Below are positions 53,711-63,391 of a DNA stretch of 64,000 nucleotides, in pieces. Source of the DNA: Ypsolopha sequella (lineage: Eukaryota; Arthropoda; Insecta; Lepidoptera; Ypsolophidae). The position numbers were made by a program, and so were the translations under genes. The stretch spans positions 11,922,001 to 11,986,000 of the forward strand of contig OW204000.1 in NCBI GenBank assembly GCA_934047225.1. The letters are read 5' to 3'. Position 1 is the first letter of the stretch; every line of letters begins with the position of its first letter. Below the pieces are notes generated by a model. That model saw only the letters and a list, made by a program, of their open reading frames with translations, had not been told where the DNA came from and did no database searches.

Positions 53711-54048
53711 CAATTCGCTTAGATTAATTAGGAAACCATTTCGAAATTTACGTTTAATAAGACGTATTTTCTAACTTGTGGTCTAAAAAACCTCGTAATG
53801 ATGAATATTTTTACGAAAAATCTGCAACTTCCATTTGCCTTCGTGTGACGTCACTTGAGAAATGGCTGTTTAGAAATGTGTCCTTTATTATCAAGATAAA
53901 TTTATAATAATTTGCTTCCGACTGATTTGATAGATGGATGACAGATGAGTAGACAGACAAAGACAGACCACTTTTTTTATAAGCAAACACACATCACAAT
54001 CAATATAATGTCTAAAATTTTCAAGTGACGTCATATCGGACAATTTTT
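53711..54048 (+). repeat. Interspersed repeat, partner of 14276-14635
   Basis: Direct copy of the 350-bp unit described there. It is followed at 54081-54113 by ATCTCAAATCTCAAATCTCA AATCTTTATTGCTC, a simple-sequence tail that looks like a minus-strand LINE end. Confidence 0.8.
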
Positions 54049-54157
54049 TACAAAATCTTTAAAAATAATGGTTAATTTATATCTCAAATCTCAAATCTCA
54101 AATCTTTATTGCTCATGTTGTTGTATGGAGATAGATAAATATATACCAAAATAATGA

Positions 54158-54162
54158 AAACT
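54158..54162 (+). repeat. Left 5-bp target-site duplication of the copia element
   Basis: AAACT, matched by 58726-58730. Confidence 0.93.
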
Positions 54163-54321
54163 TGTTAAAGTTAGAGATAGGATGTATATTATTAAATAAT
54201 CAACGGCTTGGAATCGTATATATTTTTATATTATTCTAATGACAATCCATTTTCTCGTCTTGTTTCACACACACTGTGTCACTTGACAGGCAGTCTATAG
54301 ACAACAATCATAGACTTAACA
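54163..54321 (-). repeat. 3' LTR of the copia element
   Basis: 159 bp. On the minus strand it begins TGTTAAGTCTATGATTG. The polyprotein stop codon (54316-54318) lies inside it: the last codons GGA TGT TAA use the first bases of the LTR. Confidence 0.96.
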
Positions 54322-57300
54322 TCCACCTCTCTTTGTGATGCCTGCCATTTTCTTCAGCATTTCAACCCTGGGCCCATATAGTGGTTTTGTAAGCATGTCA
54401 GCAATCTGCCTGGCTCCTGGCACATGGCAAATGGATATGCTTCCATCCTGAATGCATTCTCTTATGAAGAATGAACGAAGTCTTATGTGTTTAGTTCTTT
54501 GGTGGAACTCTGGTGGATTCTTCGCCAACTTGATAGTAGATTCGTTATCCACACACAGACATGCTGGACATTCTTCACCTGTAATGTCTTTCATTATTCT
54601 TCTCAACCAAATGATCTCCCGTGCAGTCTCACTTGCAGCAATTATTTCAGCTTCTGTAGAGGATATAGCGACAACATTTTGTCTTTTGCTATTCCAAGCT
54701 ATTGCACCACCAGCGTACATGCATAAAATGCCTGTGGTCGACCTTCCAGTGTTCAAATCACCACCATGATCCGCATCACTGTAGCATTCTAGGTTGAGAT
54801 CCTTATCTGGTTTGTAGACGATGCCGTTATCTATCGTCCCTTTAAGGTAACGCATAATCCTCTTGACGGTTAAGACGTCTTCTTTAGAAGGGTTATCTAG
54901 GTTACGGGATGCAACACTGACTGCAAAGGCTATGTCTGGCCTTGTGCCTGTCATCAGATATGCGAGAGCACCAACCGCTTGGCGATATGGGAAGGATGAC
55001 GTAGTATCTCCATCTTCTTTCACATCAACTGCTTTCAGAATTGGTGTCGCCACGGGTTTGCATTTATCCATGCCAAACCTCTCTAAGACGCGAGCTGTAT
55101 ACGCCTTTTGATGAAGCAGAATGGAACCATCGGAGTATCTTTTAATCTCCATCCCAAGAAAATAGCTTGCAGGTTTTTCAGTTATCTTGAAGCGCGCTCT
55201 CATCTCCTCTAGGAAACGCTTTCCCTCTCTTTCGCTCGTAGATGCTATCAGTCCATCGTCGACGTATAATGCAAGTATTGTCTTGTCACTGCCTCGCTTT
55301 CTTATAAAGAGACAAGGATCTGACTGACTCTGCATAAAACCGATCTTTACAATGTAGTCAGTTATGCATCTGTTCCAACAGAGGGGTGCTTGCTTCAGCC
55401 CGTATAGGCTTTTCTTTAACTTGAAAACAAGCTTTTGATCAGTGGTGTAGCCTTCCGGTGGCCTCATGTAGATTTCTTCATCCAACGTGCCATACAAAAA
55501 GGCTGTGGAGACGTCGAATTGGGCTAGCTTGAGCTTCTCTTTAGCAGCAACGCTCAAAACTGCTCTAATAGTGCTGCTCCTAGCCACAGGACTGAAAGTG
55601 TCATGAAAGTCGATATCCTTCTTTTGTGAATACCCTTTTATGACTAGCCGTGCCTTGTACTTCTCAATTGTACCATCAGGGTTTGTCTTTAGTTTGAATA
55701 TCCACTTACAAGGTATGGCTTTTCGACCTTTTGGTAGTTCCACTAACTCCCACGTTTTATTATCTTTCAGTGAACAAATCTCACTGTTTATGGCTTCTTG
55801 CCATTTCTCACTATCTTTACAAGACATAGCCTCTTTGAAGGTTTTCGGCTCAGTCATAATTTTCACTTCTGCCGCCATAATGTAGTCGTTGAACCGACTT
55901 GGAGGTAATAGAGTAGCTCTATTTCGCAGAGTCATTTCGCCTTCTCTTTCAATATCATTTTCAGACAAATCAATATCTTCAGCAGGTTCTCTATACTCTT
56001 CGATTCGCTCGTCCTTTTCCTCCTCAGAGTGAGCAGATTCAACCTCTGAATCGTCTAGATCCATTTCAAAATTATCATTTATGTCACCTTGTTCATCAGC
56101 CTGTGCTCTTGATAACGAAGGTTCTTCCATAAATTCATCATCATTCTGTCTACCTTCAGAACTTTTATCTTGTATTTGAACATCATCATCATTCACCTTG
56201 ATTTCGCTCTCGTTATTGGCGTTAGTCGTTTCTGTATCTCTCTGGAGACCTTGTAAATGTGGCTGATAGCGGACGATTCCATTTTCAGTACTCGGAGGCT
56301 TTTTTGATAAACTTTCTTTTTCAGGTTTTCCCAGGAGTGGTATTTCCTCAAACGTCACATCTCTGGACCTAATTAGTTTAAACGCTTTGTCACTCCAAAT
56401 CCTATAGCCTTCGTCTCCTTCGTACCCAATAAGAATCCCTTTTTCAGCTTTCTTCTGCAGCTTCTTGCGATTAGCTTTTGGGATATGCGCATAGCACGTG
56501 CAGCCGAGAATCTGTAGGTGCTTTATCGATGACTTCTTTCCGTACCACAATTCATGAGGAGATTTGCCTTGTACGCTAGACGGTCCAGTTCGATTTAGCA
56601 CGTAGACAGTTGCTCCTACAATTTCTGCCCACAGACCATCAGGAATTTTCTCATGTGCGTGCATGATGGCGCGCGCTGCTTCTACAACTGTGCGATTTTC
56701 CCGCTCTACACATCCAGCTTGCTCGTGTGTGTGGGGCATCGTCAGTCTTTGCTTAATGCCATGCTCTTGCAGAATCTTCCTAAATTCATCGCCGACAAAC
56801 TCACCACCATTATCGCTGAGAACTTCTTTGACAACGTGTCCCGCAACTTTAGCTTCAGCAAGGAACAGCTTTAGCTTTGATGCTGCTTCAGACTTTTGAC
56901 GAAGAAAGTAAATATGTCGATGTCGTGTGTAGTCGTCTTTGAATAGAATAAAATATCGATTCTTCCCGATAGAATATGGAAATGGGCCGCAAATATCGGT
57001 GTGGATTAGTTCTCCAGGTGTAGTCGCTCTAACCCTTGTTCCAAATTTTTGCTTGTGAGCTTTTCCATAAACACAGCCTTCACAAAGATCCGATTGCTTC
57101 ATCTCCACTTTCAATCCAAGCTCTTGTTCGATCACTTGTTTAACGTGTCGCTTGTTCTGATGTACTAGCCTTTCATGGTACACTTGTAGAGGATTTGTCA
57201 TTAATTGATTGACTTCTAGACTCTTTGGCGCAACGCATTTAAGGTTCAGCTTATACAGCCCGCCCTTGATATCTCTTGTTCCAACAACTTTTATGACTCC

Positions 57301-58455
57301 ATCTATTTTCAGTACGCATTGCTTCGGCGTAGACTCAAACGTACTCTTTGACGAAATATCATGCGTAGCAAGAACTGAGAACAAGTTTCTCTTGATGTTT
57401 GGGACGTACCAAACATCTTTTAGCAGAATATGCTCAACTTTACCGTTGACGATGGCTTCAGCACGAATGTTGCCTATTCCAATGGCTTCTATGGCTTGTC
57501 CATTTGCTGCAGTAACTGTATGTGAACCTTTGAAGTGCTCAAAACTCTCGAAAAAGTCGCCTCTATTTGTCACATGGGTTGTAGCACCATTATCGACGTA
57601 CCAATTCGTTTTATCAATAGGCAGCTTGTCTTTAAGGGCTAACACAGTCAGATTTACATTTTTAATAGTAAACTGCTTTGGCGGTCGACCATCTTTTATC
57701 CACTTTTGGCATTTTCGTACTCGGTGCCCAATTTCGCCACAGTAGTTGCATTTGAAAACTTGACTTTTCTTCTTACTCTTATCTGTTTTCACGACTAATA
57801 CTTCTTCAGGATTTGTGCTATCTTCTTTGCTCATCAAGGCTTTCTCAAAGGTGCTTAGCTGGGCAGTTAGATTCTCTATTGTTCTTTCTTTCTTATTCAC
57901 AAGGAGCCAACTTGACTTGAAAGCAAAAAACTCATTTGGTAAAGTGCCAAGTATTTTACAAATCAGCAGTATCTCTGGCAGACTCGTTTCTAGGTGGCTA
58001 TTTAGCTCATGCCAAATATTCTTCAATGCAGAAATATGCTTTTTTATGTCATGCTCAGGATCCTTTTTGTGATTAAAGAAATCTATACAAAGATCGTAAC
58101 TCTTGTCTTCTGTGCTGCCACAATAAAGACGTTGCAGCTCATCCCATACCTCTTTAGCACTTTTATAGCGCATTATCTGATCTAGTACTTCATTCGTCAT
58201 ATTAGTTGTAAGTAACGTTAAAACGGTGCTGTCTTTAATATAAAAATCATTGAGTTCCTTCTCATACTTAGACTTTACATCTTTGTCGGCCGTTGCTGCT
58301 GGTGGTTCGGGCTTGTGCAATCTCCCTTCGATAATATCTACCGCGCCGGGAATGCCCCTGCACACAGTTTCAATTCTATACTTCCAATGCTTATAGTCCT
58401 TTCCATCTAGGAGCCCTACTTGTACCTTGGAAGCCTCTGCAATCGCCTTATCCAT
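54316..58455 (-). CDS. Ty1/copia gag-pol polyprotein, intact
   Basis: 1379 codons in one frame from ATG 58455 (MDKAIAEASKVQ). The UBN2-type gag region covers residues 1-230, then a zinc knuckle (CNYCGEIGHRVRKC) near 237-250 and a protease with WYVDNGATTHVT near 288. A GAG-pre-integrase region has HERLVHQNKRHVKQV. The integrase core has HTDICGPF near 480, LSDNGGEF near 545 and ERENRTV near 580. The reverse transcriptase has QFDVSTAFLYGT near 977 and LYVDDGLIAS near 1063. RNase H has YSDADHGG near 1222, SSTEAEI near 1265 and VDNEST near 1298. Integrase before reverse transcriptase defines copia type. Protease has DNGA rather than the common DSGA. No frameshift separates gag and pol, so the gag/pol ratio must be set another way, for example by splicing as in Drosophila copia (inference). 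Confidence 0.97.
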   Translation of the reverse strand: MDKAIAEASKVQVGLLDGKDYKHWKYRIETVCRGIPGAVDIIEGRLHKPEPPAATADKDVKSKYEKELNDFYIKDSTVLTLLTTNMTNEVLDQIMRYKSAKEVWDELQRLYCGSTEDKSYDLCIDFFNHKKDPEHDIKKHISALKNIWHELNSHLETSLPEILLICKILGTLPNEFFAFKSSWLLVNKKERTIENLTAQLSTFEKALMSKEDSTNPEEVLVVKTDKSKKKSQVFKCNYCGEIGHRVRKCQKWIKDGRPPKQFTIKNVNLTVLALKDKLPIDKTNWYVDNGATTHVTNRGDFFESFEHFKGSHTVTAANGQAIEAIGIGNIRAEAIVNGKVEHILLKDVWYVPNIKRNLFSVLATHDISSKSTFESTPKQCVLKIDGVIKVVGTRDIKGGLYKLNLKCVAPKSLEVNQLMTNPLQVYHERLVHQNKRHVKQVIEQELGLKVEMKQSDLCEGCVYGKAHKQKFGTRVRATTPGELIHTDICGPFPYSIGKNRYFILFKDDYTRHRHIYFLRQKSEAASKLKLFLAEAKVAGHVVKEVLSDNGGEFVGDEFRKILQEHGIKQRLTMPHTHEQAGCVERENRTVVEAARAIMHAHEKIPDGLWAEIVGATVYVLNRTGPSSVQGKSPHELWYGKKSSIKHLQILGCTCYAHIPKANRKKLQKKAEKGILIGYEGDEGYRIWSDKAFKLIRSRDVTFEEIPLLGKPEKESLSKKPPSTENGIVRYQPHLQGLQRDTETTNANNESEIKVNDDDVQIQDKSSEGRQNDDEFMEEPSLSRAQADEQGDINDNFEMDLDDSEVESAHSEEEKDERIEEYREPAEDIDLSENDIEREGEMTLRNRATLLPPSRFNDYIMAAEVKIMTEPKTFKEAMSCKDSEKWQEAINSEICSLKDNKTWELVELPKGRKAIPCKWIFKLKTNPDGTIEKYKARLVIKGYSQKKDIDFHDTFSPVARSSTIRAVLSVAAKEKLKLAQFDVSTAFLYGTLDEEIYMRPPEGYTTDQKLVFKLKKSLYGLKQAPLCWNRCITDYIVKIGFMQSQSDPCLFIRKRGSDKTILALYVDDGLIASTSEREGKRFLEEMRARFKITEKPASYFLGMEIKRYSDGSILLHQKAYTARVLERFGMDKCKPVATPILKAVDVKEDGDTTSSFPYRQAVGALAYLMTGTRPDIAFAVSVASRNLDNPSKEDVLTVKRIMRYLKGTIDNGIVYKPDKDLNLECYSDADHGGDLNTGRSTTGILCMYAGGAIAWNSKRQNVVAISSTEAEIIAASETAREIIWLRRIMKDITGEECPACLCVDNESTIKLAKNPPEFHQRTKHIRLRSFFIRECIQDGSISICHVPGARQIADMLTKPLYGPRVEMLKKMAGITKRGGC
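54322..54336 (-). promoter_or_regulatory. Polypurine tract
   Basis: AAAGAGAGGTGGA directly before the 3' LTR on the minus strand, the expected plus-strand primer. It is also coding (the last codons of the polyprotein). Confidence 0.8.
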
Positions 58456-58554
58456 GGTGATGACTCGGGTGATTTGACAGGGTGGTACAAGTTTTGCTGC
58501 TACTTTTCAGTTTTAACCCAGAATAGAACTCTTGCAATTTCTTTGTACTTTATT

Positions 58555-58566
58555 ACTCTGCTACCA
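58555..58566 (-). promoter_or_regulatory. Primer-binding site for initiator tRNA-Met
   Basis: On the minus strand TGGTAGCAGAGT directly follows the 5' LTR and is complementary to the ...CTCTGCTACCA 3' end of initiator Met tRNA. The primer here is the tRNA 3' end rather than the internal tRNA fragment reported for Drosophila copia. Confidence 0.85.
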
Positions 58567-58725
58567 TGTTAAAGTTAGAGATAGGATGTATATTATTAAA
58601 TAATCAACGGCTTGGAATCGTATATATTTTTATATTATTCTAATGACAATCCATTTTCTCGTCTTGTTTCACACACACTGTGTCACTTGACAGGCAGTCT
58701 ATAGACAACAATCATAGACTTAACA
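58567..58725 (-). repeat. 5' LTR of the copia element
   Basis: 159 bp, identical by eye to 54163-54321. It should carry the promoter and polyadenylation signals. It is unusually short, but within the copia range. Confidence 0.96.
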
Positions 58726-58730
58726 AAACT
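58726..58730 (+). repeat. Right 5-bp target-site duplication of the copia element
   Basis: AAACT, matching 54158-54162. Confidence 0.93.
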
Positions 58731-59219
58731 ACCTCGTAAAATGGCGTATATTCACTGAACAAAAATGAAAAAACGTCTTAGAAATTAAGGTAAGGGAATT
58801 TTATCTACGAGAACACGTTTATTCTGTGGTCGAACGAAGCCGTGATTTCCATACACAAAAAAAAAAAATATTATGAAGTCCTTATTTTAAAATAACGACA
58901 GGAAAAAAATATATGGATAGGACTAGGACTTTTCCTTACTCTAGAAAAAATAAGTCTACATTGTAGTCAGATTATAGAAAACTGATCATAGTTTTTTCAA
59001 CGCGGAATAACGTTTTCCATGTTTATTTCCCATTGATTGTGATTTTTGTGTCAAATCTGAAACATGCACAGTGTAGTTTTGAATTTTGAGGAATAGCCTA
59101 ATACAAAAAAAAAACAAGACCAAATCTACTTTGTAAATTGACATACTTACCGACGTACAAACAATGGAACATAACAATAACTATGGAAGCCGCACCTGGG
59201 TGTATATTAATACACTTTT
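58731..59219. other. Flank containing the left half of a split repeat
   Basis: 59005-59095 matches the left part of the 4815-5015 repeat (ACGTTTTCC, TTGTGATTTTTGTGTCAAAT C). The 63-codon frame here is repeat-derived. Confidence 0.6.
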
Positions 59220-59646
59220 CAGCTGACGGAAACCAAAAGAGGTTTATATGTCACTGCAAGCGCTAACCAACTAAATTATTCTTATTTAATTATATTATAT
59301 CTTTATTTTCACTTATTTAATTATATCTTTAAGGTATTTGTGTAAATGTGCAAAAAGTGTTATAAATAAAAAATAAATAAATAAGATAATATGACTTTAA
59401 AATAGTTTTTATAATGTGCGGATTAAGACTTACATAATTTTCAATAGACTTATAATTTGACTTATTTCATTTAATATATGTACTTCTCATTAAAAAAATC
59501 GAAACACTTTTCAAGTTTATGTTTTAATGGATTACTAAAAAATTTGAATTCGGAACATTAACATAGGGAATTGAAAACTTTGTACTACCTATTTACCTAC
59601 TGTTATATATGATTATAACATTTAAATTTTTTCCGTAAAATATAAT

Positions 59647-60045
59647 CCCATCAAAAACATAAAATGTACAAAAATGGCAAGTCTCGCAACGCAATCCTTC
59701 CACCATTAAAAGTTGTGAGATCTTATGTAAAGCCAAGTCTGCTATTTTAGTTTTTATGGAAGCACCTTTTCATTTAAGTTAGTAGATTGCAAAGTCACCA
59801 TATTTTATTAGGAAATAAAGATGACTAATATTAATACAGTCACTTAATGTTGGTAGGTAACTAAATAGGAAACAATTTATGATAAATTTGTTAAATAGGT
59901 GCTCCCATACTAACTTAAATGAGAAGGTGCTTCCATAAAAACTAAAATAGCAGACTTGGCTTTACATAAGATCTCACAACTTTTTATGGTGGAAGGATTG
60001 CGTTGCGAGACTTGCCATTTTTGTACATTTTATGTTTTTGATGGG
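59647..60045. mobile_element. Foldback MITE with 139-bp arms
   Basis: 59647-59785 and 59907-60045 are inverted copies with very few differences (CCCATCAAAAACATAAAATG, TACAAAAATGGCAAGTCTCG, GGAAGCACCTT), separated by about 121 bp. The OTU reading frame runs into its right arm, so the C-terminal end of that frame is MITE sequence. Confidence 0.93.
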
Positions 60046-60594
60046 ATCTCATTTCTTTTTGTAGGTAGTCCTCCTTTTTTTCTTCTCGGGTAATATTTCT
60101 TGCACGTCTGCTGCGGATTTTCTTAAAACCCACTCCCTTTAACTGATCATTAGGACATACTCCTGAGAAACTAGTATCGGGAAGGAGCATTTCATAATGA
60201 CCACCTAAGAAACTACCAGAGAATCGTAAACGTTTCACTGGCATCCCAGGATCGCCACCGAATGATCCTCTCAAACGGCCATTTTCGTAAACCTCGAACG
60301 TAAATGGATACAAAGCGGTGGCTGCCATAAGTTCGGATACGGAACCGTAGGTGGTAGTTTTCATCATTGCTGTCGAGTACATGTGTCTCCACGCTCGTCA
60401 CACGTATAAAGTTGCATTTCATCCCAATGCGCTACCACATACTCGACTACCGCACACCTAATGTCATATGACGACTCAATGTTCCCATACATAGAGAATG
60501 ACAAAGAATGGAACAAACATGTTCCATCTCCAGGTATAGGGACAACTAGGTGTGAACAAGGATTTTCATTTATGTTCAATATTTCAGGTTCCAT
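60046..60594 (-). pseudogene. OTU-family cysteine protease gene, frameshifted and truncated
   Basis: The first frame starts at ATG 60594 (MEPEILNINENP) and has the OTU catalytic loop VPIPGDGTCLFHSLSFSMYG with its Cys. Near 60380 the reading shifts by one base from CDERGDT into a frame with TTTYGSVSELMAATALYPFT, FEVYENGRLRGSFGG and RLRFSGSFLGGHYEMLLPD, where GGHY holds the expected catalytic His. Family members cleave ubiquitin chains. OTU domains are known as passengers of some insect mobile elements (recalled). After KKEDYLQKEM the frame enters the foldback MITE at 60045, so the original C terminus is lost. If sequencing error produced the single-base shift the domain itself would be complete. 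Confidence 0.82.
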
Positions 60595-61178
60595 TGCAAT
60601 ATTAATTTTTACTGTAAGTTATTATTACTATTATCCACAATTAGATGCAACAGGCAGGTTAAAATTTCTTTTGACCATGAAGTGAAAGGCAGGCTTGTCA
60701 GTCTAAACCACAGAGTACATTATTATGTCTAAACCTCTCAGAATAATGAGCTAAACCTGGTCTTTTTTTAATGACACACGATTACATAGACATTTCAATA
60801 TACCTACATCATAGAGGATGCATATACTAATAAAACAACATTAACCGCTTTATTTTTCCTTTAATATATTTAAAGCTTTACTTGATAAATAACCTTTTAC
60901 CTTGATTTTTAGGGTTCCGTATCATTAGGTTCCGTGACCCTATTACTAATCCTCCGCTGTCTATCCATCTATCACATGGGTCTACAGCTTCAGCCGTTAT
61001 AGGTAGCGCGTAAATATTTTCACATAATGTATGTTACATTGTCCTCTATCACGGCAAATAATAATGTGGCCCCTATCACAGCATAAAAAGTTCAATAAAT
61101 GGAAATCCAAGGGGGGTCCAATTATTCGATGTTATTTGTTTCAGCTCTATCTTTATAAAACAACAATTTTGGGCATAT
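60595..61178. other. Region upstream of the OTU relic
   Basis: Contains a GGGTTCCGTATC repeat fragment at 60910-60985. No further coding frame recognised; no evident promoter. Confidence 0.5.
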
Positions 61179-62150
61179 AAATATTAGAGTTCCGTATTCA
61201 AAAGGTGCTGATTTGTTTGTCAGGCGCTACCATTTTAGCGCCTTGTTTTTTGTCGCCTTGATGTTGCTATGTCATCTTTATTGTTGATATTTACCATAAT
61301 GATTTGGGGTTTCGTACCCATATTTTGTGATGGTAGTACGGAACCCTTCGTGAGCGAGTCTGACTTGCACTTAGCCGGTTTAATAGCGACTTAATTACGA
61401 AATGTTGATATTTATCTTCTTAAATAGACTAAATGTGTTTTAGGGTTCCTTACCCAAAGCACAAATTATTATAACAAAGGCTCTATCGTTAGAACGGTTA
61501 TACATACAAGTTGAAAATTTAGGCAGACTACTTTAAAGTAAAATAATAAAAATTAGGGTTGCTTCCTAAAAAGGTACCGAATTGTTTGTCAGGCGCTACC
61601 GTTTTATCGCTTTGTTTTTTGTCGCCTTGATGGTGCTATGGCATCTATGTTGTTGCAATTTACTTTTAGGGTTCCATACCCGTATTGTGTAGGGGTACGG
61701 AACCCTTTATGCGCGAGTCGGATTCGCAAACTACCGTTTTTTTAGTGACTTAATTACGAAATGTTGATATTTTCTTCTTAAATAGACTAATATTGTGAAT
61801 GTGTGTCCACATTATAAACCACCCTTTTTAGGGTGCCTTACCCAAGGAACAGATTATTATAACAAAGGCTCTATCTTTAGAACGGTAATACAACATACAA
61901 GTAAAAGTTTAAACTTTGGGCAGTCTGTAGTAAATACTTTAAAGTAAAATAATGAAAATTTGGTTCCGTACTAAAAAGGTACCGAATTGTTTGTCAGGCG
62001 CTACCGTTTTATCGCTTTGTTTTTTGTCGCCTTAATGTTGCTATGGCATCTTTATTGTTGTTATTTACTTTTAGGGTTCCGTACCCGTATTGTGTAGGGG
62101 TACGGAACTCTTTATGCACGAGTCAGATTCGCACTTAACCGGTTTTATTT
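61179..62150 (+). repeat. Three tandem units of about 370-406 bp
   Basis: GGTACCGAATTGTTTGTCAG GCGCTACC with TTTTGTCGCCTTGATG and AGGGTTCCGTACCCGTATTG occurs at about 61204 (diverged), 61573 and 61979. The spacings are 369 and 406 bp. Each unit ends with an inverted-type GTACGGAACCCTT...CGAGTCGGATTCGCA segment, linking the array to the GGGTTCCGTACC / AAACCGGCCAAG repeat group. Units two and three are the most similar. Confidence 0.88.
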
Positions 62151-62689
62151 TTTAATTTTCGCACTTTAACTTTAACGTAGAGTTTTTCGTTTTAGGCGTC
62201 TTTAATGCAAAGCAGCATACCACCAACGTCATCTAGTGTCATACAAATTTATAGATGCAGCTGGAAACATAAATTTTGTATAGACTTTGTATGGAAATAT
62301 TAAATTACCAACCGCAAATAATATTTTTATATTATTTTGTTGCAATGTACACTTAACACTAACCGCATGCAAAATTTCAAGTTTGTAGGCCTGCTAGAAC
62401 ACCTTTAGACTTTTGATGATGTGTCAGTCAGTCAGTGACAAAATAAGGGAATTTTGACTTGAGATATTTCGTAATCGAATATAGGTACAAAGTTGTAATT
62501 TGGGGTCAGAAGTAGGATCAGTAAGTACTCTTGGTTCCTGAAATTTCAGACTTCTAGCTTCACCCACAACGAAGATACAGGGGGGTTGAAAGTGCCGTGA
62601 GTTGCTTCGAGAAAAGGATGGTACGGCCGTTCCGCGTTTTTTCTGCGAGACTTTGCGGGGGCACTGCCGTGCCCCCAGATATTTTTCTA
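62151..62689. other. Non-coding interior of the 3.7-kb unit
   Basis: AT-rich with TGTCAGTCAGTCAGTGACAA at 62427. The end is GC-richer (GCGGGGGCACTGCCGTGCCC at 62657). No gene recognised. Confidence 0.5.
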
Positions 62690-62939
62690 ATATTCCATTA
62701 AAAACATTGACTTGAAAAGTGTTTCGATTTTTTTAATGATATGTAAATATTATATTCAATGAACTACAAGTCAAATTACAGGAAAGTCAATTGAATCGTA
62801 ATCCACACAAGATCAAAACTATTTATCTTAATATAATCAAATAAGTATAATTTAGTTGGTTAGCGCTTGCAGCGACACATAAACCTCTTTTGGTTTCCGT
62901 CAGCTGTATTAGTATAAAAATTGTAAAATAACAAACGTT

Positions 62940-63030
62940 CAACTTAACATATTATGCAAATTTTATTTGTAAAATTATTCTGATTTAATATCTAAAATTT
63001 TCCAAACGCGAAAGCATTTTTGGCAAAACA
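62940..63030 (+). repeat. Right half of the split repeat
   Basis: CAACTTAACATATTATGCAA ATTTTATTTG and TTTTCCAAACGCGAAAGCAT match the right part of 4815-5015. Confidence 0.65.
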
Positions 63031-63391
63031 AAATAGAAATAAAACAAAAATAGTCGTGTAATTTTGTTCCTACAATCCCTGGTGAAGCTTTCGAAGCCAG
63101 TTAAAGCTCTAAAATATTGGATACTTTACTCGGTGTTTTCTGGATACCTGGAAAATACTCGTATGTGTCTTCTGTTATTTATTTGGTAGATTTTTATATA
63201 CGATAAACTTAATAAAATAGAGAGTTAGTTACATTTTTGACCCAATCCTGTGACTGATTCCGACCCCACATGTTGTCCTACAATTAAATAAGAATAATTG
63301 AAATGGTCAGTTCATACTAGGAACTCGTAAAGTCATAAGAAATGATCTCCTCTATTACCTTTGCAAATTCATAAATAATCTATTTATTTAA
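63031..63391. other. Non-coding gap
   Basis: No gene or shared repeat recognised. Confidence 0.5.

Larger units (their letters stand above)
54163..58725 (-). mobile_element. Complete Ty1/copia retrotransposon
   Basis: 4563 bp bounded by two 159-bp LTRs that look identical base for base (TGTTAAAGTT...GACTTAACA), flanked by the 5-bp duplication AAACT. It has a tRNA primer site, a polypurine tract and one intact polyprotein frame. Identical LTRs mean too little time has passed for mutations to accumulate, so this is the youngest dated insertion in the window and is possibly still mobile. Confidence 0.97.
59220..62906. mobile_element. 3.7-kb unit with long inverted termini carrying an OTU-protease relic
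   Basis: The ends are inverted copies starting CAGCTGACGGAAACCAAAAG AGGTTTATATGTC and CGCTAACCAACTAAATTAT. The match resumes further in (ATTAAAAAAATCGAAACACT TTTCAAG at 59492-59517 and inverted at 62710-62737), so the arms are about 230-330 bp with a roughly 100-bp extra piece on the left. No known transposase lies between. The interior holds a broken OTU gene, a foldback MITE and three tandem repeat units. The flanks are two halves of the repeat found unsplit at 4815-5015, which supports an insertion. No target-site duplication was identified. Confidence 0.6.

Noticed and set aside
57209..57745. 178-codon plus-strand frame and other plus-strand frames in 54.4-58.1 kb
   Set aside because: They are antisense shadows of the intact copia polyprotein.
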